Of a stretch of 64,000 nucleotides of DNA, positions 13,455-26,300 are shown piece by piece (positions within the stretch are counted from its first letter, which is position 1; every line of letters starts with the position of its first letter). The notes under the pieces are model-generated. The model saw only the letters and a program-made list of their open reading frames with translations, did not search any database and had not been told where the DNA came from. Origin of the DNA: Dugong dugon (Eukaryota; Chordata; Mammalia; Sirenia; Dugongidae); assembly GCA_030035585.1 (NCBI GenBank), contig CM057469.1, forward strand, positions 56,809,501 through 56,873,500, in the 5' to 3' direction. A program made the position numbers and the translations under genes.

Positions 13455-13617
13455 GGGAGCCCGGTGGCGCAATGGTTAAGAGCTCGGCTGCCAACCAAAA
13501 GGTCGGCAGTTTAAGTCCACCAGCGGCTCCTTGGAAACCCTATGGGGCAGTTCTGCTCTGTCCTATAGGGTTGCTATAAGTTGAAATCAACTCAACAGAA
13601 ACGGGTTTGGTTTTGGT
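13455..13617 (+). mobile_element. AfroSINE, short form
   Basis: Well conserved copy (GAGCCCGGTGGCGCAATGG to AACTCAACAGAAACGGG). Flanked by TAGGAAGGCCAA at 13443-13454 and 13618-13629. Confidence 0.94.
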
Positions 13618-15080
13618 TAGGAAGGCCAACAGAATAAATTGAGAGCAGCTACCAAGCGGGAATTAAGAATGACTGGGAGTTGGTGACTGAAATTTACAGA
13701 CTGGCAGGACAGTGGTTGTAATTAAAGACATCCTTAAAGTAAGTCATTTGAATAAGTATGTACAAAATTTGTAGCTCGTTTTAATTGCTATGTAAGTGGA
13801 TTTTGTGCTGGAAACAGTTTTGGGTACTCAGAAATTTGTTTCTAATTTATGTTGTCACTGTGTTTCTGGTTCACACAAACCAGAAGCCAAAGTTAGGTTG
13901 TTTCTAGTTGACAGCAAGCGAAAGGGAACAAGACAAGAATGTGAGCCAAGTCTGAGCTGCAGAATTTTAGGCCACACCAAAAGATGTGGACATAAAGTCT
14001 ATGAAGACAGACTGAGGTTGCTCTGCCAAGAAGCAACATGGGAAGGAAATGCAGGCAGAGGACAGAGCGGAAAGGCTAAGGGAGTCAGACCCAGAATTCA
14101 AGGAAAGCAGGAGCAGACTCCAGTCATGCTAACACAAGTTCAGGCTGCACGTGGAGAATCCACACAGAAGCTAAGATGAGCCTCTTTGGATCTAGGAAAG
14201 GCAAATACAGGTATTCCCAAGTGTTACCAACAAAAAGGAAAACCATCCTATTACCTACCCTGACCTGACACCTTTGAATCGAGCTGATCCACCTATGTAC
14301 GAAGGATTATATTTCTTTGACCCCATGAAATAAATGTGGCCTTCCCTTTTCCAGCAAAACTCAAAATGCTTTGAAATCTGCCACAAGCATCTACACCTTG
14401 ATCTGGAATTCCTCCATGACCACCTTCCATCTACCCATTCTGTTAGTCTTCACTCATTGTTTTCTTTTTTTCTCAGCCCCTATTTGATCAATATCTTTGT
14501 ACCCAATTGTCACTCCCTAGGAAGATGCTCATGTTTGGTTCTGTTAGGCAGTCTTTGAAATGGGCACTCCTACAATATATTTCTTCCAGAATTTCCCTGC
14601 TAGATCCTTGCATCCAAACCATCAGAAAGCGGTCTCAGCCCCAAAACATTGCCAAATCCAAGACACAATGAATCCAAGACACAATGCCTGGAGAGACCCA
14701 GCATCCCAAATGTCCTGATATGTGAAAGGCAATGAACAGCTAGCCACCAGTTAAAATGAGTGCTCTCAGCAAACCACCTGGGTTCTCTCAACTACTCCAA
14801 CCCATACTCTCTACTTCCTGCATCATTGCTACATCCACTCAGCTTTTTAAGTTTGTCTACCTTTTCTAGTCCCCGACTTTTTCCTTAGGCTTGACATATT
14901 CAATTTCCCAATCTTATTAAATACAAGTAGGGATAATGTTTACTTCATTGGGCTCCTAAATATTTCATCAGCCACACTATGAAACACTCCATCAGCCACA
15001 TTCTGATCTTTGCTATTGTCATATTTCAGCATCCCCCCAACCCCCACGTCTGTCTTGGTCTCTGTCTCTCACTCTCTTAG

Positions 15081-15081
<1 letters not shown>

Positions 15082-15125
<44 letters not shown>
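15082..15125. repeat. (CA)22 microsatellite
   Basis: Uninterrupted CA dinucleotides; likely length-variable between individuals. Confidence 0.97.
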
Positions 15126-15127
<2 letters not shown>

Positions 15128-16228
15128 GGAATTAGATATAAGGCAAGGGCATTAATAATCTCACCATACTTTGACTTTGCATTTATTAGACCATATCTGG
15201 AACTCTATAGTAAATTCATATTTTAACAGGTGTATTGACAGATGGAGGAAATGACAGAGAGTGTAGAATTTCTACTCTATGGGGACCAGTTGAAGGAACT
15301 AGAAAGGTTTAACTAGAAGAGACCTGTTTAGACCCTCCAATTGTTACAAGAGTGCCTAACTAATTTGGCAATTCCAAGGAGAACAATTTTAGTTCTCAGT
15401 AATTTGACAGCAAGTGTTTGCAGTGGTAACCTACTTATTCATACTCAATTCTATGCCTTTTTTAAAATGGGATTTTACTGTAGGCCATTTATTTTCTAAA
15501 ACTAGAAAAATGGAATATAATTTCAAAAGTTTTAATATTATATTGACGACACTGTACAGCTACTGCTTCCAACCATCTTGTCACTTCAGATAGTCTGATA
15601 AGGTTAGATAAAACCTCTTTATCAGCAATGCTTCAGAGTCCCACAGCACTACTTTCCATATTCAACAAAACCTCTCTTTGCATAGATACGCCTGTGTAAA
15701 AACAGAACATTTGTACAGAGGCCAGAGTACCATAGAAAGTAATTATAGAGACAGTAAAGTCTTTTTACACCAAGAGAAGTAAAATGCTGGGTGCCTCATG
15801 GAATTTCAGAGTCTGATTCCAAAAGGATCATCACAAAGAGGAAGCAAAATATAGTATGGTGGATTGCTCTACAGGATATATTTGTAAGTATGAGATTCTA
15901 TAAAATAGTTGATAAATGTAAGAATACCAGCTTGATAAATGGCTAGTGGATGCAGATTTTAACAGCAGGACTGACAGAAGTTGGCATGGTTTCTTCTAAG
16001 GTAAAAAAAAAAGTAGTATGTTTTTGCCTGGCCTAGGCTTTCTTTACTTAAAATAAAACTTACAGTCGCTGCATGTATAAATGAAGCTTCTAAACTAAGC
16101 AACAGAGAAAATATTTCAGTTTGAGGGTATAGTACATTCTTATACTTTACTTGTTTTTGTGTGTATATGTTTAGATAATGAGACATTATAAAATTAGATA
16201 TTCCAGAATTGTTGGCCTCAACAATCAT

Positions 16229-16418
16229 ATACAGTAAAACCTGCAAAAGCCAGAACCTGTGTAAAGCTGTCAGAGAAGGAAAATTCAAATATTTTACACT
16301 AGTAGAGAACGATAGAAAAGTAAGTGGTAAGCTGCACTCCGTCAAAGGCAGAAAACTTGCAAGACCCAGAAAAACAAGGCAGTCCAGCTGGGTTCCAGTT
16401 CTCACAGTTTTCACTGTA
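16229..16418. mobile_element. Possible MITE with TACAGTAAAAC termini
   Basis: ATACAGTAAAACC near 16230 and GTTTTCACTGTA near 16407-16418 are inverted with one mismatch, about 190 bp apart, flanked by TA-type sequence. The inside has AAAGCCAGAACCTGTG and AAGACCCAGAAAAACAAGG. Looks like a small Tigger/mariner-type element; family not identified. Confidence 0.5.
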
Positions 16419-17787
16419 TTACCAAATGATTCCTTCCATCATTTTATTACCCATGCTGATGCCAGATGTGGATTGGTGCAGGGCTTATCTGAAGCACTAT
16501 TGATCTTGGCTTTATGGAATTTCTTATTGCTTCATGTTATACATAAGCATAAATACACACAAATTACTTGCCTTTTTAAAAGACAAGAATTTTGTGTATT
16601 TTATGGCAAATAAAATCTCACTATAATATAAAATGCTCCAGGTTTTTCTAAATTTTATTTGACTTGTCATACCATAAAATAAACACATTTAAATGCAACA
16701 TGTTACATTTGTAAGGAGACATTATATATAACAGAAATAATTTACTGATTGTCTATCAAGATAATAAAAATTCAAATATGTGAAAAGGCTTGATTTAATA
16801 AAATTCCTTTATTTTCATATTGCTTTGTGGAAAATTTAATTTAAATGCTGGAGGAAACTTGAATCTATTTCTGGCATAATACTTATACAACTTAATTCCT
16901 AACTAAATTCATAACTTCATTCATAACTCATGCACTAAATTCATCTAAACCATTCTAAATGTTATAGATGAAATGTATTCTTTCAAATAACTATCATGAG
17001 AAAACACTGGAGGTAAACATCATACGGAGAACTAAACTTGTTTTAAATATTCTGTGTTTAGATTATAAAAAATGTATACTGAATTTTGCCAGAAGGATGT
17101 TGAAAAATAAAAAGGATAGGTGAGTTAATATGTAATGTTAACTTAAGATAAACATAAAATATTTAAACAAAAGGTAATGGAAAAGCACAAATGAAAAGTA
17201 TAGGAATTTTTATAGTATCAGTCCATGAAACCATCAAAATTCTAGATAAAGAGCTAATAAATGAAAAATAAGGATAACAACAATCCAGCATTTATGAAGT
17301 GGAAAAATTTTTACTTAAAACTTAAAGCAAGGCATTTGTAGAAATCTTTGCCAAATAAGCATTCTCCAGAAGCACACAATAATCTTTTTGTTTTTGCTAT
17401 TATTTTGTTTTTAGGTCAACGCAATGTTTCCACGTATCACACCACCAATACGAGAAAAAAATGGTCGTTGTTGATTTGAAGCTTGGTAAGCTTCTCTATA
17501 ATTTAAATCAGTTCTACATTATATATGTGTAGGTCATTCATTCTCCAGGAACTCTCTTTTTGCCAAAATAGAATTGTAATTCTATGAAATATTTGAGGTC
17601 GGTTTTTATTTTTACCAGTAATTGACCACTTGGGCTCTAATTTGAAGGAAATAATTTAACTGAAGAAATCCTTAGTTGGATTTAACCACAAACAAGAACA
17701 TTTGAGTTCATCAATAGGATACTTTAATCAAACCCTAATCCTGAAAAACTATACTTCAAAAATTTTTAGGATTTATCCCTTTAGGAA

Positions 17788-17973
17788 AGGATCCCTGTGG
17801 CACAGTGGTTAAGCGCTCTCCTGCAAACTGAAAGGTTAGCAGGTTGAAAACCCCAGCGATTCCTCAGGAGAAACACGTGGCAATCTGCTTCCATAGAAAT
17901 TTACAGCCTTGGAAACTCTACGGGGTCGCCATGGGTCAGAATCAACTCGATGGCAGTGGGTTTGGGTTTTTGG
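17788..17973 (+). mobile_element. AfroSINE, long form
   Basis: GATCCCTGTGGCACAGTGG head, GAGAAACACGTGGCAATCTG middle, GGTCGCCATGGGTCAG tail. Flanked by a perfect 14-bp duplication TATCCCTTTAGGAA (17774-17787 and 17974-17987). Confidence 0.95.
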
Positions 17974-18940
17974 TATCCCTTTAGGAATCACCAAAATATT
18001 TCTTGAAAATTCTCAATTTTAAATGTGAAAGGTTTCTCACTCTGCCTTCCTGCATTTTGGTATTATTAAACTGTAGATGTAGGTGCATTACTTAATGATA
18101 AATATTGTTTAATGCAGGACTGTAGATGTTTCTTTTTAAACCACTGATTATTTAGAAAGTTCTTCATTCTCAGACTTTGAATCGTCTTTTCTTCATTTTG
18201 TCAAATGATATTCCAGGGGCTGCCTTTTCTCTTCTTATTTTAGAGGTATGGGAATTTTAATTTCTACTCCTACATCTGCTTTCTGTCTTCCAAAATTTCT
18301 TTGAATCTTTTGTTGTCTTTCACCTACTTGTTCATTCTTTTTCTCTCATGTTGAAATCTTGTATATTTCCGTACTATGATTTTAGCAGTGTTTTGGCTGG
18401 AGGAGGTAATAAAGTCAGGTGGTCCATCTGATCTTTTCTTTACCAAAAGCTGGGTTAAACATTCATGAATCCGTCTCTTTGTTTCAGTACCAACAACATT
18501 ATGAGGACATGGGGAGAGTTCTGTGATATTCCAACCAAGTAGTGGTGCATGACAATAATAAATCCAGTAGTGATCAATAAGAAGAACAGGCATGTGGGTA
18601 GACATTTGCTTTTTGAAGGAAAGCAGACAGCGAGGCACCAAGCGCTAGGCAGTGGCACGGGATCAGAATTCCAGTCACTGGGACAGAGTCCAACAAGTCC
18701 CATCTCTTAAGAGACTGGAAAACCAGAGAATTTTATAAAACAGAACCGTTTTGTGATCCATTTATTTTACATATAATACAATTTAATTGTCAATGCTTAT
18801 ATGGTATTATATTCTGTTGGTATTCTATAATTTCATAAGTCAGTAAATGTTTGACTTACAATACTCAACAATGTCTAAACTACTTATAAATGATTATCCA
18901 ATAACACTTGAATGTGTTTCTTCTGGGAATTTATAGTCTA

Positions 18941-19105
18941 GCCCTGGTGGCATAGTGGTTAAGAGCTTGGCTGCTAACCGAAAAAGTCAACAGTTCAAAT
19001 CCACCAGCTCCTGTTTGGAAACCCTATAGGGCAGTTCTACCATGTCCTATAGGGTCACTGTGAGTCGGAACCGACTTGATGGCACTTAACAACAATAACA
19101 ACAGA
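18941..19105 (+). mobile_element. AfroSINE, short form
   Basis: TAGCCCTGGTGGCATAGTGG head, tail GACTTGATGGCACTTAACAA with a CAA-rich end. Confidence 0.9.
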
Positions 19106-19370
19106 GTAGATAAGTCAGAAATATTTTTAAAAAAGAAACATTATATTTATATTTATTTATATTTCAGTCCTTTGTCAATGTCACCCAGTTTGGGCCAGGC
19201 AATCTCCCTCTGAATAAATTGCGTAGCCGAGTGCAGAACTACTTTTGCTGGAATTATAAAAAGGTAGCCTTTGCACCACATTCATGAAGCCCCATCTGGG
19301 GGCCCATAGTTTGGCAATCAGAGTGTGGGTGGATATCAGCTTCCTATCTCCCCCTGGACCAGGCATCTTT

Positions 19371-22300
19371 TTTTTTTTTTTTTTTTTTTTTTCATATATT
19401 TTATTGTACTTCAGGTGAAAGCTTACAGAGCAAATAGTTTCTCATGAAATAGTAGTACACATGTTGTTCTATGACATTGGTTAACAACCCCACAACGTAT
19501 TAAGCCTCTAAATTCTCAACCTTTTTTTTTTTTTTTTTGATGAAAATTACAGATGGCCAAAGATACACCGTTTCAAAAATTTCTACATTCACAGTTCAGT
19601 GACATTGACTACGCTCTTCCAACTGTGCTGTTATTCTCACTTAAGATGAAGGCTTACAGAACAAAATAGTTTTTCATTTAACAGTTACTACACATGTTGC
19701 CCTATGACAATGGTTAACAATCTCACAGCACATCAAGAATATCCTTACTCCACCTTGTGTTGCCTATCACCAGGGGGCTTCCTTGTCCCCTTCTGTCTTC
19801 TGGCCCTTGTCACTGGACTACTGTACCTCATTAGTCTCATTTGGTTTTTTTTTTTTTAACACCATTTCAAAACTTTTTACTTACACATTTAAGTGATATT
19901 GACTATGCTCTTCCAATTGTGCTGCCATTCTCGCCCAAGATGAAGGCTTACAGGACAAAACAGCCTCCCATTTAATAGTTACTACAAATGTTGCCCTATA
20001 GCAGTGGTCAACAATCTCACAACACATCGACAGTGTCCTTATTCAATTTGTGTTCCTTATCATCAGTTTCCTACTCCCCTTCTGCCTTCTGGCCCTTGTC
20101 ACCGAACTCCTGTACCTCGTTAGTCCCATTTAGTTTTACTGGGCTGTCCATTCCCAGGCTTAACATCTAACCTCGAAGGTAACTTCACCTCTGAGCTGAA
20201 AGGGTGTCTGGGGGCCACACTCTTGAGGTTTCTCTAGTATTCTTTAGGCCAGTAAATCTGGTCTTCTTTTTTTTTTTTTTTTTTTTTTTTGGGAGTTAAA
20301 ATTATGCTCTACATCCTTCTCCAGCTCTGCCCAGAACCCTCTGTTGTGATCCTTGTCAGAGGAGTCATTGGTGGTAGCCGGGCACCATCCAGCTGTACTG
20401 GGCTCAGTCCCGTGGAGGCCTTGGTAGCTGTGGACCATTAGTCCTTCGGACTAATCTCTTCCTTGTATCCTGTTCTCTTCGTTCTCCCTTGTTCCCGAAG
20501 GGATGAGATCAGTGGAGTATCTTAGATGGCCGCTCATAGGCTTTTAAGACCCCAGACACTACTCACCAAGGTAGAATGTAGAGCATTATCTTTATAAGTA
20601 GTGTCATGCCAGTTGAGCTAGATGTTCCCTGAGATCATGGTCCCCAGAGCCCTCCGTCCAACAACTCAGTCCCTCAGGGGGTTTGGATGTGTCTATAGGG
20701 CCTCCATGACCTTTCCTTGTGCAGGTTGTGTTAGTTTCCCCGGTACTATGTACTATCTCACCTCTCACCCAAGTTACCACTTACCTATTACCTATTTAGT
20801 ATCCCCCCCCCCCCCCATCCCTGGTAACCAACAAGGATTGTTACATTTTGCATGTGAATTTTTTCATGGGTTTTTACAATAGAGGTCTCATACAATATTT
20901 GTCCTTTTGTGATTGACTTATTTCACTCAGCATGATGTCCTCCAGTTTCATCCATGTTATGAGATGGTTCACCGATTCATTGTTGTTCTTTCTCGTTGCA
21001 TAGTACTCCATTGTGTGTATGTACCACAGTTTGTGTATCCATTCATCTGTTGATGGACATCGAGGTTGTTTCCATCGTTTTGCTATTGTGAACAATGCTG
21101 CCATGAACATAGGTGTGCATATGTCTATTCGAGTGATGACTCTTATTTCTCTAGGATATATTCCTAGGAGTGGGATTGCTGGATCGAATGGTATGTCTAT
21201 TTCTAGCTTTCTGAGGAAACGCTATATGATTTTCCAAAATGGTTGTATCATTTTGCATTCCCACCAGCAGTGTATAAGAGTTCCCCTCTCCCCGCAGCCC
21301 CTCCAACATTTGTTATTTCCAGTATTTTTGATTCGTGCCAGTAATGCCGGGGTGAGATGGTATCTCATTGTGGTTTTAATTTGCATTTCTCTAATGGCTA
21401 GTGATCGCGAGCATTTCCTCATGTGTCTGTTGGCCATTTGAATGTCTTCCTTGGTGAAGTGTCTGTTCATTTCCTTTGCCCATTTTTTGATAGGATTGGT
21501 TGTCTTTTTGTTGTAGAGGTGTTGGATTTTCTTGTAGATTATGGAGATTAGACCTTTGTCTGACTTGTACTGTCCAAAAATTTTTTCCCAGTCTGTAGGT
21601 TCTCTTTTAACTCTTTTGGTGAAATCTTTTGAAGAGCACAGATGTTTGATTTTTAGAAGATCCCAATTATCTAGTTTATCTGTTGGGTTTTTTGTGTTGA
21701 TGTTTATGGTTTGTATCCTGTTAATGCCATGTATTAAGGCCTGAAGTGTTGGTCCTATTTTTTCTTCTATGAATTTTATAGTTTGAGGCTTTATATTCAG
21801 GTCTTTGATCCATTTTAAAGTAGTTTTTGTATATGGTGTGAGGTATGGGTCCTGTTTCATTTTTCTACAAATGGATATCCAGTTTTGCCAGCACCATTTG
21901 TTAAAAAGACTGTCTTTTCCCCATTTGATGTATTTTGGGCCCTTGTCAAAAATCAGGTGACCGTAGGTGGATGGATTTACATCTGAGTTCTCAATTCTGT
22001 TCCATTGGTCAATGTCTCTGTTGTTGTACCAGTACCAGGCTGTTTTGAGTACTGTAGCTGTATAGTAGGTTCTCAAGTCAGGTAGTGTGAGTCCTCCAAC
22101 TTTATTCTTCTTCTTCAGTAGTGCTTTACTTATTCGGGGTTTCTTCCCTTTCCATATAAAGCTAATAATTAGTTTTTACATCTCTTTGAAGAATGTTGTT
22201 GGTATTTGGATCGGGATTGCATTGTATTTGTAGATTGCTTTAGGTAGAATTGCCATTTTCACAATGTTGAGTCTGCCTATCCATGAGCATGGTATGTTTT

Positions 22301-22376
22301 TCCATTTATGTAGATCCCTTTGGATTTCATGCAGCAGTGTTTTGTAGTTTTCTTTGTATAGGTCTTTTATATTCCT
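19371..22376 (-). mobile_element. L1 LINE, antisense, 5'-truncated, 3.0 kb
   Basis: The poly-A tail appears as a T run at 19368-19392. The 3' UTR follows (to about 20870, with internal T runs at 19523, 19845 and 20271 and a C run near 20806). ORF2 lies beyond. Perfect flanking duplication TGGACCAGGCATCTTT at 19355-19370 and 22377-22392 shows a simple insertion. The intact duplication suggests a comparatively young copy. Confidence 0.93.
20874..22376 (-). pseudogene. L1 ORF2 C-terminal part, broken
   Basis: From the truncated 5' end on the minus strand. The first piece (about 22376-22176) contains [19 protein letters not shown] and ends in a stop. The main open stretch 22076-21222 (284 codons) has [16 protein letters not shown], the [15 protein letters not shown] block and the Cys-rich [18 protein letters not shown] end. 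The last piece, 21110-20874, has [18 protein letters not shown]. These are the C-terminal thirds of L1 ORF2. The RT catalytic region is missing because of truncation. Confidence 0.93.
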
Positions 22377-22879
22377 TGGACCAGGCATCTTTGTAGAAGG
22401 TACAACCTGCATAACCGCATTAAGGGGAAGCTTGACTGGGCTATCCTCTCATCTCCTTCCCCTCTAGCACTCAAGCATTCTCAGAGATTTTCTGGCCAAA
22501 GGAATCCCTCCTGGCAGTTCCACCCCATCAGTGTGACAGACATGCCCAGATGTGTCTTAGTCTTTGTAGCTGACTCAGCTAATTCTAAAGCCAGGACTCC
22601 AGCTACTAATACAATGTGTGAGCAATAAAAATACGGAACACAGTATCAACAAAAATAAAGAGAGGAAGGATTTGCTGAGAATATCTGACATATTGGAGAA
22701 TGGATAAGATTAAGTGGGAAAATTTGTGAGGTCTGAGCTGAAATTTAAAACAGGAAGGAATGCAGTCTATCAGAATGTCTGTTTCCTGCACGTACAAAAG
22801 AGCTTAGGAAATATTTCCTGAGTGACAGAGGGCAAGAAGCTGAAGGAAGATCAGATAAATTAGAAGATAAAGTTTTTGA

Positions 22880-23010
22880 ATACATGCATCTTTCTAATCT
22901 TTAGAGTTCCATTTTAGAGAAAAGGAACTTGAGATTCTGAGGATTTAATTAATATGCCTAAGGTCACATAGCTGTTTAACTTCAAAGCCCAGAACTATTT
23001 TAATATACTA
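22880..23010 (-). repeat. MIR SINE
   Basis: CCATTTTAGAGAAAAGGAACTTGAG and GCCTAAGGTCACATAGCTG are the reverse-strand MIR core. Confidence 0.7.
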
Positions 23011-23774
23011 TGTTACCTCTCAGGAGCTTTGGGAATCCCCTAAACTCTACTGTATCCAGAAATTGCTTTCCCTTCACTCTGCCTCTGACCTCAAGTGGGT
23101 GTTCCATACTAAGACTGTTCTGCTTTTGCCAAATAATTCCACTAAAGTTATAAAAGAAAATATGATACTTGTAAATAGACAACCACTTGAGTTACAAAAT
23201 TTACAAAAAAAAAAAGGAGGAGGGTGGTGGGTGGATATGAAAATGTGTACATATAGCTCCAGTAGGTCAAGTGGGGTGGCAATGATATGTAAAAACCATT
23301 GGTAAAGGTAGAGGGTAAGGGAGAAGTCAAGCCCAGGAGAAGACAGAGATGAGTAGTCATACTAACAGAAAAGACATACGAAGGAAGTGGGTTCTTTAAC
23401 ATCCTCCTACTTAGAAGATAAGCACAGTCATTGGGTAACCTGCGTCTAATAGGTGATCTCAGAGATTAGGAAACTTGAAACTTGAACTCCACTAACACAG
23501 CTCAGGGTCCAGTTATAAACAGGATCAGTATGGATAGCCAGCCAATATAACAGATATTTCAGCTTCAATTATGTTAGTGTTAATCATTTTGATCAGATTT
23601 ATTATTCTACAAGTCTCTTATTTTAATCACACTACAATTTAAAGGTCTCAGTGAATTACTACCAACAGAATAGAGTACAAGATCTTTAGCCTTGCATTTA
23701 AGGCCATCAAGAAACTAATCCCATACACAAAAATATCCTTAGAATAAACTTCCCTTTTGCTTAAAGGAAAAGGT

Positions 23775-23925
23775 GAGCCCTGGTGGTTCAGTGGTTAAGA
23801 GCCCGGCTGCTAACCGAAAGTCGGCACTTTGAATCCACCAACTGCTCCTTGGAAACCGTGTGGCAGTTCTCCTCTGTCCTACAGGGTCGATATGAGTCGA
23901 AATCCACTCAACAGCAATGGGTTTT
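23775..23925 (+). mobile_element. AfroSINE, short form
   Basis: GAGCCCTGGTGGTTCAGTGG to CACTCAACAGCAATGGG. Confidence 0.92.
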
Positions 23926-24022
23926 GCATAAACTAGTTTGGACCTATATTTACAATCAGAAGAGTCCTACTTAATGAATTAATCTAGTTACCTTACCTTT
24001 TGTTCCTTCCTGTAGATATATT

Positions 24023-24190
24023 TAGCCCTAGTGGCACAGTGGTTAAGAGCTCAGCTGCTAACCAGAAAAGGTCAGCAGTTCGAATCCACCAGCCACTCCT
24101 TGGAAACCCTATAGGGAAGTTCTATTCTGTCATATAGGGTCGCTATGAATCAGAATCAACTTGATGCAACAGGTTTGGTTTTGGTTTGGT
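24023..24190 (+). mobile_element. AfroSINE, short form
   Basis: AGCCCTAGTGGCACAGTGG to CAACTTGATGCAACAGG and a GGTTTTGG tail. Lies about 290 bp left of ERV-L A. Confidence 0.92.
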
Positions 24191-24482
24191 AAATGTACTT
24201 AACTTCCTTGATCATTGGTCCTAATCACTTACCATAGAGACTCACACCAAAATGAAGTCCCTCAGACCACAACTCCCATAAGTTCTTATCTCTAAACCTG
24301 CAAATGAACTTAAATCTAAACCTATACTTTCCCTGTTCATTCCAATGACAAGGGAACAGTAACTTCTTCCTGTACTCCTACTCTCCAGTGTCCTAGCCCT
24401 CATATTCTGAATTCCATCCCCTCCTTATTTTTTTGAATCTCATTCTGTTATTGATCTTCCATCTCCCTCTCCCACCACCCTG

Positions 24483-24969
24483 TGATAGTTAAGGCTATGT
24501 GTCAACTTGGCTAGGCCATGTTTCTCAGTGGGTTGGCAGATATTATGTAATTATCCTCCACTTTGTGATTTGATATGAGCAGCCAATCAGCTGAAAGGGG
24601 AGTTCCCTTGGGGGGTGTGGCCTGCATCCAATAGATACATACAGATGTTCTGGCAAAGCTTACTCTCCCATGATCCTACATCCCACTCATCATCCTCTGA
24701 CCTCCAATTCTTGGGACATAAGCCAACAGTCTGACATCTGACCTATCCATTTTGGGATTTGCCAGCTCCAGCAGCCACGTGAGCCAGGAGCCTGCCATCT
24801 GACCTGCTGATTTTGGGTTCCTCAGCCCCCGCAACTACGTGAGTCTGAAGAAGCCTCCAGCCTGACGTCTGACCCAAGGAATTGGAACTTGCCAGCCTCC
24901 ACGACTGCGTGAGCCATTTCCTTGAAATTAATTTGTCTCTCTTGCTCTGACTCTCTCTATATAATATAT

Positions 24970-25003
<34 letters not shown>

Positions 25004-25023
25004 CATATATATATGTATATATG
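24483..25023 (+). repeat. 5' LTR of ERV-L A, first part
   Basis: Begins TGATAGTTAAGG and runs through the same segments as the 3' LTR at 37337: the GAGCAGCCAATCAG block, the repeated 'CTGACCT...' blocks and the C-G-TGAGCC stretch. It ends in a CT/TA run where an RTE has inserted. The rest of the LTR is at 29226-29372. Confidence 0.85.
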
Positions 25024-25217
25024 TAGTTGTTGTTATTGTTGTTATTGTCAAGTTGGTTCTGACTCATAGCGACCCTATGTACAACAGAACGAAACACTGC
25101 CTGGTCCTGTGCCATCCTCACAATCGTTGCTATATTTGAGCCCACTGTTGTAGCCACTGTGTCAATCCATCTCCTTGAGTTTCTTTCCCTTCTTCGTTGA
25201 CCCTCTACTTTACCAAT

Positions 25218-26300
25218 AGTTATCGTCTTTCCCCAGCTATTCCTGTCATTGCTCAATGCGCTCATGAAAAAAGTGGCCATGGTGGCAGGGATGGAGGTTA
25301 TGCATGGGCCCAGCAACATGGGCTTACACCCACCAAGGCTGACTTGGCTACAGCCACTGCTGAGTGCCCAATCTGCCAGCAGGAGGGACCAAAACTGAGT
25401 CCCCCAGTATGGCACCATCCCTCAAGGTGATCAGCCAGCAACCTGGTGGCAAGTTGATTACATTGGACGACTTCCATCATGGAAGGGGCAGCGTTTTGTC
25501 CTTACTGGAATAGACACTTGCTCTGGATATGGATTTGCCTTCCCTGCACGCAATGCTTCTGCTAAAACTACCATCCATGGACTTACAGAATGCCTTATTC
25601 ACCATCATGGTATCCCACACAACATTGCCTCGGATCAAGGGACTCACTTCACAGCAAATGAAATGCAGAAGTGGGCCCATGCTTATGGAATTCACTGGTC
25701 TTACCATGGTCCCCATCATCCTGCAGCAGCTGGCTTGATAGAACGATGAAATGGCCTTCTAAAGACACAATTACGGCACCAGCTAGGTGGCAATACCTTG
25801 CTGGGTTGGGGCAATGTTCTCCAGGAGACTGTATATGCTCTAAGCCAGCATCCAATATATGGTGCTGTTTCTTCCATAGCTAGGATTCATGGATCCAGGA
25901 ATCAAGGGGTGCAAATTGGAGTGGCACCACTCACTATCACCCCTAGTGACCCACTTACCAGATTTTTGCTTCCTGTCCCCACAATCTTATGCTCTGCAGG
26001 TCTAGAGGTCTTAGTTCCAAAGGAAGGAATGCTCCCACTTGGAGACACATCACTGATTCCTTTGAATTGGAAGCTAAGAATGCCACCTGGCCACTTTGGG
26101 CTCCTTATGCCTCTGGATAAACAGGTCAAGAAGGGAGTTACCATACTAGCTTGTGTGATTGATCCTGATTACCAAGAGGAAATCGGATTGATATTACATA
26201 CGGAGGTAAAGAAGAGTATGTCTGGAATGCTGGAGATCCTTTAGGGCGCCTCTTAGTACTACCATGTCCTATGATTAAAGTCAATGGAAAACTACAGTAA
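25218..26300 (+). pseudogene. ERV-L B integrase and dUTPase remnant
   Basis: The integrase zinc region (H-E-K-S-G...C-P-I-C) is near 25261-25380; the core WWQVDYIGRLPSWKG is near 25446; the frame then shifts through about 25900. The dUTPase part lies near 26100-26230 with DPDYQEEIGL. Stops (for example TGA at 25747) and frameshifts make it inactive. It is homologous to 33400-34500 but clearly a separate copy, with many differences. Confidence 0.84.

Larger units (their letters stand above)
12353..16228. other. No gene recognised
   Basis: Holds one SINE (13455) and one CA repeat (15082). The 127-codon open stretch at 13796-14179 shows no family features, biased composition or splice context, and is treated as chance. 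Confidence 0.55.
16420..19354. other. AT-rich DNA with two SINEs; no gene recognised
   Basis: 18320-18705 has overlapping minus-strand frames (105 and 82 codons) of unknown meaning. They are compositionally ordinary and interrupted; a decayed pseudogene is possible but no parent was recognised. Confidence 0.5.

Noticed and set aside
13796..14179. 127-codon open stretch
   Set aside because: No domain, no Kozak or splice context, no family resemblance; length is reachable by chance in 64 kb.
15959..16613. Overlapping frames of 151 (minus) and 134 codons (plus)
   Set aside because: They overlap the MITE-like segment and AT-rich DNA on both strands and show no recognisable protein.
18324..18703. 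Minus-strand frames resembling a membrane protein
   Set aside because: A hydrophobic run alone in AT-rich DNA is weak evidence; two frames overlap and no parent gene was recognised, so it is left as unclassified sequence.
24478..24482. CACCC as the ERV-L A target duplication with LTR start at TGTGAT (24481)
   Set aside because: With that boundary the right flank would read CCCTG, not CACCC. Starting the LTR at TGATAG (24483) gives CCCTG on both sides and the same LTR start as in the other copies.
24743..25480. Minus-strand frames of 102 and 153 codons over the LTR and RTE boundary
   Set aside because: They translate TA and CT repeats, LTR and RTE tail in the wrong sense.
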